Source: Rhodoferax ferrireducens
GTDB lineage: Bacteria > Pseudomonadota > Gammaproteobacteria > Burkholderiales > Burkholderiaceae_C
Direction of reading: 5' to 3'
DNA length: 64,000 nucleotides
NCBI RefSeq assembly: GCF_003347515.1
Contig: NZ_QEII01000298.1
Coordinates: 124,001 to 188,000 of the forward strand
In this document: positions 41,418 to 49,070 of the stretch, in pieces
How positions within the stretch are numbered: position 1 is the stretch's first letter
How the letters are laid out: every line of letters begins with the position of its first letter
Notes under the pieces: generated by a model
What the model was told of the DNA's origin: nothing
The model's database searches: none
Seen by the model: the letters and a program-made list of their open reading frames with translations, nothing else
Position numbers and translations under genes: made by a program

Positions 41418-43064
41418 GTGGAAAATGTAAACACATCTTCATGGAGAACGGTGCAGATATCGGCTATGCAGAAAACCGACTGGCTCAGTCTTGTTGCGGT
41501 ACTTGCCCTTGCCATCGCGCTTCGGGTTCTGTTTTACACGGGATTTTTTGGGTCGGACGAGGTCACTTACGTGGAGACCGCTGCCAATATCGCGGCAGGT
41601 GACTGGCGTGCTTCCAACTACATTGGGGCCACGCGATACGGTATGAACCTGCCGGTGGCACTTTCCATCTCCCTTTTTGGATTATCGGAGGCCAGTGCCA
41701 ATGTCTGGCCACTATTTTGCTCGGTCGGCGAAGTGGCGATTGTGTTCACCGTTGCACGGTGGTTGTGGAATACCCGAACCGCGATTGTGTGCGCCAGCTT
41801 GCTCGCGTTATTGCCATTGCATGTGCATTTTGCTGGTCGCATGATGGCCGATCCGCCATTGGCCTTTTTCCTGTCGCTCAGTGTGGCGCTAATGCTGCGG
41901 GCTGCCTCTTCGAAGTATTGGTTGAATTATCTTGCGGCTGGCTTAGCTTGGGGCGGTGTGTTTTGGGTCAAGGAATCGGTTGCTTTGCTGTATTTGCCCG
42001 TGTTTCTTATCCTGGGTGCCTATCTCAATCGGATCAGTAGTCGGTGGCTCTGGTTATTCGCTGGAATGGCCTTAGCAGTGGCGGCAAACTGCGTGCTGAT
42101 GAATTTTGTAGCTGGCAACCCCATGTATTTGTTTGTTGTTATGAAGCAGAATGTAACAACCTACGCTGCCGGTGGCTTGTTTAGTTCCGCAATGGCGACC
42201 TCTCCTTGGTATTACCTCCGCTACCTGTTCTTGGACATCAGGCACACATTCTTGCTGGGGTTCCTGGTTGCGGCCGGATCCATCCTCTATGCGCGATATT
42301 TTATACGCGACAAACAGGTTGCATCCGGCGCTCAATTCGTCGTCTTGTGGATGTTATTGCTGGTTGGTATGTTTTCTTTTGCAGTCGTGTCTTTTTCGCC
42401 TGTGAAACTGATCACGAAGCAGACCAATTACATGTTGATCTTCGTTGGCCCGCTGGCGCTGCTGGCTGGCTGGTTTTTGGCCTCGCTGCCAAGGCGGGTC
42501 TTTGTACCTTTGGCTGCCCTGGTTGTCTGCGGATCGGTGGTGCTGGCTGCGCTTGAGCAGCAGGCGATTGCTGTGTTCACTGCCAACAGCAAAGCGGTTT
42601 ATTTTTTCCTGCGCGATCATCCAAGCGCCTACCTGGTAGGAACGACCAACAATGAACGGGCGATCAACTTTTTCTCGATGATGGAACACCGTCGAGAACT
42701 GCGTGAACGAATCATCTCGTTTGGCGAGCTGGCTGCCGTTGAGAGCTCCAATGCCACGGTCAATCTGGCTATCAGAACATCCGGAAAGAATGTGTTCACG
42801 GTGCTCGACTTGCAAAACATCGATTGGGGTAACAAGCCCGGCGGCATAAAGCGCCTTTCAGATGTACCCAAATGCTGGACATCAATGGGCACGTTGACTC
42901 CAGCTGCGCTGGGCAATGGACGCTGGGTAGCCAAGGGTCTCATCGCTGCAGGCGCTGTGCTTCCCGCGAGTCTGCAGCAACGTTATATGTCGGCCCTGCA
43001 ACCCGTGGCAGCGCCTGCCCCTGCGTATTTATTCAGAGTAGACCACTCATGTCTGGCGAGCTAA
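41418..43064 (+). CDS. GT-C membrane glycosyltransferase (PMT/ArnT-like, family 39)
   Basis: A membrane protein of about 548 residues with around ten hydrophobic segments. The first periplasmic loop has the acidic pair FFGSDEVTYVETA that is catalytic in GT-C enzymes, followed by ATRYGMNLPVALSISLFG and PLHVHFAGRMMADPPLAFF. It should transfer a sugar from a polyprenyl phosphate carrier to an acceptor outside the cytoplasm. The frame opens at TTG 41364. I prefer GTG 41418, preceded by GAGGGA, while ATG 41466 is a third option. It ends the plus-strand operon, and 43065-43163 has no gene. Confidence 0.82.
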   Translation: MENVNTSSWRTVQISAMQKTDWLSLVAVLALAIALRVLFYTGFFGSDEVTYVETAANIAAGDWRASNYIGATRYGMNLPVALSISLFGLSEASANVWPLFCSVGEVAIVFTVARWLWNTRTAIVCASLLALLPLHVHFAGRMMADPPLAFFLSLSVALMLRAASSKYWLNYLAAGLAWGGVFWVKESVALLYLPVFLILGAYLNRISSRWLWLFAGMALAVAANCVLMNFVAGNPMYLFVVMKQNVTTYAAGGLFSSAMATSPWYYLRYLFLDIRHTFLLGFLVAAGSILYARYFIRDKQVASGAQFVVLWMLLLVGMFSFAVVSFSPVKLITKQTNYMLIFVGPLALLAGWFLASLPRRVFVPLAALVVCGSVVLAALEQQAIAVFTANSKAVYFFLRDHPSAYLVGTTNNERAINFFSMMEHRRELRERIISFGELAAVESSNATVNLAIRTSGKNVFTVLDLQNIDWGNKPGGIKRLSDVPKCWTSMGTLTPAALGNGRWVAKGLIAAGAVLPASLQQRYMSALQPVAAPAPAYLFRVDHSCLAS

Positions 43065-43163
43065 GAATACTCCTATTTGTATAGCTACTTACGCATATTA
43101 GACGAGGACTAGAGCCCTATTTAGCAAAAAACTCCAACCAAGTTAAATCGGGAATTCTGATCT

Positions 43164-44108
43164 TCATGCGCTGCGCAAGTTGGCCAGCATGCGGGTCCCG
43201 AAGCTCAGACGGGTCTGATCCCAGGGCGTGAAGCGCCGGATCTGAAACAGGTCAGTTCCTACGCCCGAGGCACCCCACTGGGTGCTGACGGCGGCGTCAA
43301 AACCCAGGCTTCGTACCACGTCCACAGTCTGTGGTATGTAGTCTTCACCCGGCTTGCCGTTGGGGTAAGCGAACAGGCCCACGCGCTCGCCCAGCAGCTG
43401 CTCCAGAAAATGCTTACTGCCCTGGATTTCCTGTCGGGACTGCTCATCGGTGAGCCGGGCCAGGATAGGATGAGATACGGTGTGTGCGCCAATTTGCATG
43501 CCGGCCTGGCGTATGGCCTTGACCTCTTGCGAGGTCATCATCAAGTCATGGGGAAGCGGCACCCTTGCCTGATTTGCTATTTGCTCAGCGATGGTGATCC
43601 GCTCGTCAACGGGCCGATACTTGATCTGACCGATGAGTGCGGCAATAGCGGTTCTCTTTTCGTCGATGGAACCAACGGGGTGTTGGCCCAAATTCAAGAA
43701 AGACAGGTCGAGCACCGGCCCGGCGCAGGCGCGGACGGTCTCAATGATGGTGTCATTCCACATGCGGCCTCCGTCCAGAAAGCCGGTGGCAATAAAGAAT
43801 GTTGCCGTCAGGCCATGCCGCTGCAGGATGGGCATGGCCACATGGTGGTTGTCGGCATAGCCATCGTCAAACGTGATGCACGCCGCCCGCGCGGGCAGGG
43901 TACTGGCCTTCAGGTGGGCCACTGCCTCGCCCAGCGGACGCACGTTGAACCACGACTTGAGCCAACCGCAGACTTCATCGAAGCGCCTGGCATGCATTTC
44001 GTCGGGGAAGAGCGGGTCGGGCTCTGCCAGCACTCTGTGAAAGATCAGAACCGACAGGCGTGCCTTCGTGCCGCCTGGCGACATGCATGCCAAAATTTGT
44101 TTCAACAT
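43164..44108 (-). CDS. Polysaccharide deacetylase (CE4/NodB)
   Basis: A 314-residue CE4 enzyme. CITFDDGYADNHHVAMPIL carries the catalytic base and metal-binding Asp, and MQIGAHTVSHPILARLTDEQ has the metal-binding HxxxH motif. LFAYPNGKPGEDY and FQIRRFTPWDQTR are the C-terminal family blocks. It would remove N-acetyl groups from an EPS sugar. There is no clear signal peptide. It lies 3 bases after the O-glycosylation ligase gene. It is convergent with the Gtr-type operon and marks the left edge of the second conserved block. Confidence 0.88.
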   Translation of the reverse strand: MLKQILACMSPGGTKARLSVLIFHRVLAEPDPLFPDEMHARRFDEVCGWLKSWFNVRPLGEAVAHLKASTLPARAACITFDDGYADNHHVAMPILQRHGLTATFFIATGFLDGGRMWNDTIIETVRACAGPVLDLSFLNLGQHPVGSIDEKRTAIAALIGQIKYRPVDERITIAEQIANQARVPLPHDLMMTSQEVKAIRQAGMQIGAHTVSHPILARLTDEQSRQEIQGSKHFLEQLLGERVGLFAYPNGKPGEDYIPQTVDVVRSLGFDAAVSTQWGASGVGTDLFQIRRFTPWDQTRLSFGTRMLANLRSA

Positions 44109-44111
44109 GGG

Positions 44112-45416
44112 TTAACCTGGTTTGGTCAGTTTTGCCAGACCGGGAATGGTCCTCCAGCCAGGCGCATAGGCAGGCTCAGTCTTCCAGCTTTGTCTTTCGA
44201 CCCAAATGCGGGTCAATACCACCATCACCAAAATGTTGTAAGGCAAGTCAAAATAAGCCAGACTCAGAAAAGCCCCACCGACCGCGTAACCCACCAGAGA
44301 CACCTGACACATGGCACCCAAATCCGCCGTCCACTTAGCCTCTGGCACCAAGTCTTTCTGGGCGTGCATCGAGCCTGCCATGCGCCACGTGGCAAACCAG
44401 ATACCTAAAAACAGGAACAGCCCCACAAAACCATGGTTGCCCAGCACCTGAAAATAAATGCTGTGCGCCGCATGCACATCAGTGGGATTTGGAGAAAATC
44501 TGGCAAAAAGCGCTGGAGTGGCCGGGTCAAAGCCGACGCCAACTGGATAACGCCAAGCTATCCGCCATGCGACCCACCAGGCGTTGATACGCCCCATAGC
44601 CGAGCCATCCTCTTCGTATGTGTTGATGGTGGACATCCGCGCTGACCACTCGTCCGGCATGAAGGCCACCAGTGGCACGGCCGCCGCGACTAACAAAATA
44701 CTCATGCGCAGCTTGTTTTTACCGCGCCACCACAACATAAGCACCATGGCAGAAATACCCAGCAGTGCCCCACGGGATTGAGACCCCAACGCCGCCGCCG
44801 CGCATAACACCATGGAGCCTGTCATGGCGAGGCGCGCCCATGCGTTGGCAAGCTGAAGCTGCAAAAACCTGAGCAACGGAATCGTCACCACCAAGGCCAG
44901 CGCTATTTCATTGTTACCTTCAATGAATGAATCGGGTGGCCCCCAAACACGGTGGCTACCGCCAGTGGTTAGAGTGAAAATGCCACCCTTGATGCCCAAT
45001 AGGGCGAGCGAGCCCACGCTCACCCACATCAGTGCAAAGATATGCTTTTTGCTCTGTAGAACCATCAGTGCCAGCAGAATCATGAGGTCAATCTTCATGA
45101 CTTTTTTCCACTGCACATAGTCCCCCGCCACGTCCATCCCGGCCAACCATGATAGGGTCATCCAGAGCATAAATATCGCCAACCAAATGACAGGGCTCGC
45201 CTTGAAGGGCGATTCGCGCTCTTTAGTCATCAACAAGCCCAACATGACGCTTACCGCCGCCACAGCGGCCAGTGGCGCGTCGTAAGCCAAGCCCCAGGCG
45301 TAGCGGTGCGGGTTCATGATGCTGAGCCAGGTCCACAGCATGATGCCGATCCAGGGCTGTCGCAGCGCGGCCAGTGATCCTGCCATAACGATGGCGATAA
45401 TGAGGAGGTCACGCAT
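44112..45416 (-). CDS. Putative O-glycosylation ligase, exosortase A-associated
   Basis: A 434-residue membrane protein of the Wzy/WaaL superfamily matching TIGR03097. It begins MRDLLIIAIVMAGSLAALRQ and continues WLSIMNPHRYAWGLAYDAPL, a hallmark of this family. LGSQSRGALLGISAMVLML is the conserved Arg region and PTDVHAAHSIYFQVLGNHGF the periplasmic loop His motif. About 11 membrane segments. The start is ATG 45416, overlapping the CapK-like gene by 8 bases; the longer frame upstream is inside that gene. It might transfer finished glycan to a protein or lipid acceptor. Confidence 0.9.
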   Translation of the reverse strand: MRDLLIIAIVMAGSLAALRQPWIGIMLWTWLSIMNPHRYAWGLAYDAPLAAVAAVSVMLGLLMTKERESPFKASPVIWLAIFMLWMTLSWLAGMDVAGDYVQWKKVMKIDLMILLALMVLQSKKHIFALMWVSVGSLALLGIKGGIFTLTTGGSHRVWGPPDSFIEGNNEIALALVVTIPLLRFLQLQLANAWARLAMTGSMVLCAAAALGSQSRGALLGISAMVLMLWWRGKNKLRMSILLVAAAVPLVAFMPDEWSARMSTINTYEEDGSAMGRINAWWVAWRIAWRYPVGVGFDPATPALFARFSPNPTDVHAAHSIYFQVLGNHGFVGLFLFLGIWFATWRMAGSMHAQKDLVPEAKWTADLGAMCQVSLVGYAVGGAFLSLAYFDLPYNILVMVVLTRIWVERQSWKTEPAYAPGWRTIPGLAKLTKPG

Positions 45417-46752
45417 GGCTGATGATGTAGCGAAACTTGCCAGACTTCTCAGTGGGGATGCTGTCCACCAGCTCCACCACCACGGATACGTCAACCCCCA
45501 GCCGCCGCTTAAACCCGCTGACGATCTGGTCCAAAGCGTCTGGGGTAAAACCCTTATCGGTGACCAGCAGAACGCGGGTGAGCGCCCGGGTTTCCTGCAC
45601 TACTTTGAAAGCTTTGACACCCGGCAGGTCACGCAGGATGTAAATGAGTGACAGACCATGCATCACCGTGCCGTCTGCTGCCACAACAAAGTCAGTGCTG
45701 CGGCCCTGAATATCTTGAAGCAGTGGCAGGCCACGCCCACAGCTGCAGGGGGTTGCGCTCAGCACGCCAATATCGCCCGTGCGGTAGCGGATAAAGGGAA
45801 AATCGTTGGTGGATAGGTGGCTTACGACGATTTCACCTGCCACACCAGGGAGCTGAACCTGCCCTGCGTCGTTGACGATCTCCACTACGATGTCATCCGC
45901 TGTCAGATGCATGCCGCCGCCGGGGCATTCGTGAGCGATGAAACCGGCGTCTCGCCCGCCATAGCCGTTGGCCACCTTGCATCCAAATACCTGGCTAATG
46001 GTGCTGCGCTGCTCGTCATACAGGCGCTCGGATGTAACAAATGCCACCTTGATGCCCAGATCGGTCATGACCACGCCACGCTTTTGGGCATGCCGGGCAA
46101 TGTGGGTCAGGGCGGACGGATAGCCAAACAACATGCGGGGCTTGACCGCGCGGATGGTGGTGATGAATTGGTCGAGCTTGGGCTCGGACATTTCAAACGC
46201 GGGCAGTAACTGGGTGCGCAGTAGTTTGTCGCGCCAGCGCTTGATGCCGTCTTGTTTACCCAGCTCGATGGGCGAGCCCCAGACCACGATTTCAGGGTCG
46301 CCAATATCAACATCCCACCAGCGAGTGGCGCGCCATTTGGCGGCGACGTCATGGCTGACGCGCTTGTTGCCGATAAAAAAGACAAGTGGCTCACCTGAAG
46401 AGCCGCCGGTATTGAAGCGGGCAAGACCCCGCGCATGGGCATGTTTAAGCGTGTCGGTGTTGGTGCGGATGATGGACTTTGTCAAAAAGGGAAGGCGCTG
46501 CAGGTCGGCTGTGCTTTGGATACTGGATGGCACAAAGCCAAGCTGGGCAAACAAGTCACGGTAATAGGGCACATGCATTGCCACGTCTTGCAAGAGATCA
46601 CGCAGGCGCTGCAGCTGGAACGCAGCAATGCGATCGGCAGGCCACCACTGAACCTCTTCCATGCGGCGGCGCAGCGCCACCGTGTTGTGCCGTTTCAGGC
46701 GCTCATGCACAGGAAACAGGAATGAAGATACAAAAGAGGTGTACAGACCCAT
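45409..46752 (-). CDS. CapK/phenylacetate-CoA ligase-like adenylating enzyme
   Basis: A 447-residue ANL-superfamily protein of the PaaK/CapK type. ARFNTGGSSGEPLVFFIGNK is the ATP-binding loop, VANGYGGRDAGFIAHECPGG the A5-like region, and FPFIRYRTGDIGVLSATPCS the adenylate motif. Capsule-locus CapK proteins are thought to activate a carboxylic acid for transfer to sugar or lipid. It lies between two glycosyltransferase genes and the ligase. Its substrate is unknown. Confidence 0.86.
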   Translation of the reverse strand: MGLYTSFVSSFLFPVHERLKRHNTVALRRRMEEVQWWPADRIAAFQLQRLRDLLQDVAMHVPYYRDLFAQLGFVPSSIQSTADLQRLPFLTKSIIRTNTDTLKHAHARGLARFNTGGSSGEPLVFFIGNKRVSHDVAAKWRATRWWDVDIGDPEIVVWGSPIELGKQDGIKRWRDKLLRTQLLPAFEMSEPKLDQFITTIRAVKPRMLFGYPSALTHIARHAQKRGVVMTDLGIKVAFVTSERLYDEQRSTISQVFGCKVANGYGGRDAGFIAHECPGGGMHLTADDIVVEIVNDAGQVQLPGVAGEIVVSHLSTNDFPFIRYRTGDIGVLSATPCSCGRGLPLLQDIQGRSTDFVVAADGTVMHGLSLIYILRDLPGVKAFKVVQETRALTRVLLVTDKGFTPDALDQIVSGFKRRLGVDVSVVVELVDSIPTEKSGKFRYIISHA

Positions 46753-46767
46753 GTCACATCCAGTTAG

Positions 46768-47865
46768 TCAGGGCGTGGCCTGCTGCAAGGCTCGCCGATA
46801 AACAGCACCTAGCACGGGCTGCACGCAAAACCACGTGTAGCGTTGCGCCTCTTGCAGACCGGCCTTCGCCAGTTGCTGCCAAAGGGGCTCGTCTGACAAC
46901 AACACCATGCAAGCTTGCGCCATGGAAGCCGGATCAGCCGGTGGCACCAGTGAGGCGGTTACACCGTGTTGCGCAAGATGGGGAATACCGCCTACATTGG
47001 TGCTGACCACGGGCACACCGCTGGCCCAGGCTTCAAGCACTGAGTTTGGCATGTTGTCGGCCAGGCTTGGGTTGAGCATGAGGTCTGCACTGCGGTACAG
47101 CGCGGCCATGGCATCGCAGTCAAGGCGACCAGCGAACTGCACCGCATCGCCAAGGCCCTGCTCAAGAACGAACTGGCGCAGGCACTGCTCCTCGGGGCCA
47201 CTGCCGGCAATGGTGAGGCGTGACTGCTGAAAGCTTGCCCTGATGATTTGAAATGCACGGATGGCGGTTTCGTTGTCGTACAGCGGCTCCAGGTTTCGCG
47301 CGACGACCAGGTGGGGCGCTCCCTTGCGAACAGGGTCACGCGGATGAAATCTGCTGAGGTCAATGATGTTGGGGACAATGTCACTGTGCATGCCAAAGCG
47401 GGAAAACACACCCTGCAAGAAACCCGAAGGCACGACGAGTGCGCGAGTCCGACGCATGGTGAACCTGACCAGGTGCCCGGAGCGCTGGAGAAACTCCTCT
47501 GCCTCGCCGCCCCGATAGTTGACCACCACGGCTACACCGCGACAGCGAGCCACCCAGACGGCTGGGGCAGCAAACAAGTGCCATGACCAGCCGGAGTTGG
47601 CCATGATGTGAAAAATATCTGTACGGCCGGCGGCACGCCAAAGCGATACCAGGAAAGGGGCCAGTCTGAACAAGGAGCGTAGCACTGGCACGCTACCGAT
47701 CCAGCTTGGCCGATACGGTGGATTGACCTGCACAGTGGTGACGATGGCGCCACCTGCGGTCAATAGCTCAGCCAATTGCCGAGTCTGATTAGCCATGCCA
47801 CCCGATGGTGGCGGCAGCGGACCAATCAGGCCTATGCGCAGTCCGGGCAAGCAGGGCATGGTCAT
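46768..47865 (-). CDS. Family 4 glycosyltransferase
   Basis: A 365-residue GT-B enzyme. RIGLIGPLPPPSGGMANQTR is the N-terminal Gly loop, VPNIIDLSRFHPRDP the linker, LVVARNLEPLYDNETAIRAF and LNPSLADNMPNSVLEAWASG (EX7E site with Asn-Met-Pro-Asn-Ser, as in some EPS transferases), then STNVGGIPHLAQHGVTASL. It overlaps the next upstream gene by ATGA. The donor is unknown. Confidence 0.87.
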   Translation of the reverse strand: MTMPCLPGLRIGLIGPLPPPSGGMANQTRQLAELLTAGGAIVTTVQVNPPYRPSWIGSVPVLRSLFRLAPFLVSLWRAAGRTDIFHIMANSGWSWHLFAAPAVWVARCRGVAVVVNYRGGEAEEFLQRSGHLVRFTMRRTRALVVPSGFLQGVFSRFGMHSDIVPNIIDLSRFHPRDPVRKGAPHLVVARNLEPLYDNETAIRAFQIIRASFQQSRLTIAGSGPEEQCLRQFVLEQGLGDAVQFAGRLDCDAMAALYRSADLMLNPSLADNMPNSVLEAWASGVPVVSTNVGGIPHLAQHGVTASLVPPADPASMAQACMVLLSDEPLWQQLAKAGLQEAQRYTWFCVQPVLGAVYRRALQQATP

Positions 47866-49070
47866 GAGTTGCTCGCCAGCGCTGAGTAGGCCTTGGCGTA
47901 GTTGGCCACACTGTTGGTCCAGTTGCGTTCTGCTTCCACAAAGCGTCTGCCTGCCTCACGCATAGCTGGCCAGCGGGCTTGGGCAGCCAGCAGATCAAAC
48001 ACCGTTTGTGTCAATGCATCGGCACTGCCGGCCTTGAACAGCATGCCGGTCTCGCCATGGCGAATCAACTCTTTGTGACCGCCAACGTCAGACGCCACCA
48101 GCAACCTGCCTTGAGCCATGGCTTCGAGGGGTTTAAGCGGGGTAACCAGTTCAGTCAGGCGCATGGAGTGACGGGGGTAGACCAGCACGTCCACCAGATC
48201 GTAATAACGTTGCACCTGATCGTGCGGCACGCGACCGGTAAAGACCACCTTGTCGGCCACGCCCAAGCGCTGGGCTTGGGCCTTCAGCGCGGCGTCTTGC
48301 GGGCCACCGCCCACCAGAAGCACACGCACATCGGGTCGCTGTACCAGGATGCCCGGCAGCGCGTCAAGCAGCAGATCGAGCCCTTCGTAGGCATAAAACG
48401 AACCGATGAAACCAATGACACTGGCATCTTGCTGGCCTAGCTGGGCCTTGAGCGCCGCGTCGGGCTGGCCACCAGGCTCAAACGATTCGATGTCGACCGC
48501 GTTGGAAATGACAGTGACCTTGGCGACGGGGATACCACGGGCCACGATGTCGCTGCGCAGGCCTTCGCAAATGGTAAACACGTGGTGGGCGCGTTTGAGC
48601 GCCCGGGTTTCAAGCCAGTGGGTCAAGTCATAGCGCAGGCTGCCCTCAGAAGTGGTGCCGTGGTCCACGGCAGCATCTTCCCAAAAGGCGCGCACTTCAT
48701 AGACCACCGGAATGCCCAGTCGCTTGCCCACGCGCAGCGCAGGCAAGGCGTTAAGAACCGGGGAATGGGCGTGGATGATGTTAGGCCGCAGTTGTTCGGC
48801 CACCTGCTGCAGGCGACGCTCCAGTTGGCGCATAAGAGCGATTTCGCCCAGTCCGGGCAGCTGGCTTACGGGCTCAGGTGGGGTGCGGTAAAAGTGCCAG
48901 CCGTCTACATTTTCCTCCGGCACGTCGCAGTCAATTTGCTTGGGGCTGGTGAGGTGGAAGGTTTCCCACCCTAGCTTGCGCTGCTCGCGCAAAATAGAGA
49001 GCGTGCGAAAGGTGTAGCCGCTGTGCAGCGGGATGGAGTGATCAAGGACGTGGAGGATACGCAAGCTCAT
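47862..49070 (-). CDS. Family 4 glycosyltransferase, exosortase A-associated (Daro_2409 type)
   Basis: A 402-residue GT-B enzyme. It begins MSLRILHVLDHSIPLHSGYT, with FRTLSILREQRKLGWETFHL, the diagnostic start of the XrtA-associated family TIGR04063. VISNAVDIESFEP is the linker. VYPRHSMRLTELVTPLKPLE holds the region of the EX7E motif and is followed by ALEA-like ASDVGGHKELIRHGETG. It overlaps the amidotransferase (ATGA) and the other GT4. Confidence 0.9.
   Translation of the reverse strand: MSLRILHVLDHSIPLHSGYTFRTLSILREQRKLGWETFHLTSPKQIDCDVPEENVDGWHFYRTPPEPVSQLPGLGEIALMRQLERRLQQVAEQLRPNIIHAHSPVLNALPALRVGKRLGIPVVYEVRAFWEDAAVDHGTTSEGSLRYDLTHWLETRALKRAHHVFTICEGLRSDIVARGIPVAKVTVISNAVDIESFEPGGQPDAALKAQLGQQDASVIGFIGSFYAYEGLDLLLDALPGILVQRPDVRVLLVGGGPQDAALKAQAQRLGVADKVVFTGRVPHDQVQRYYDLVDVLVYPRHSMRLTELVTPLKPLEAMAQGRLLVASDVGGHKELIRHGETGMLFKAGSADALTQTVFDLLAAQARWPAMREAGRRFVEAERNWTNSVANYAKAYSALASNS

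Noticed and set aside
43410-44408. Open frame of 332 codons on the plus strand
   Set aside because: It is antisense to the CE4 deacetylase and part of the ligase gene, both with clear motifs.
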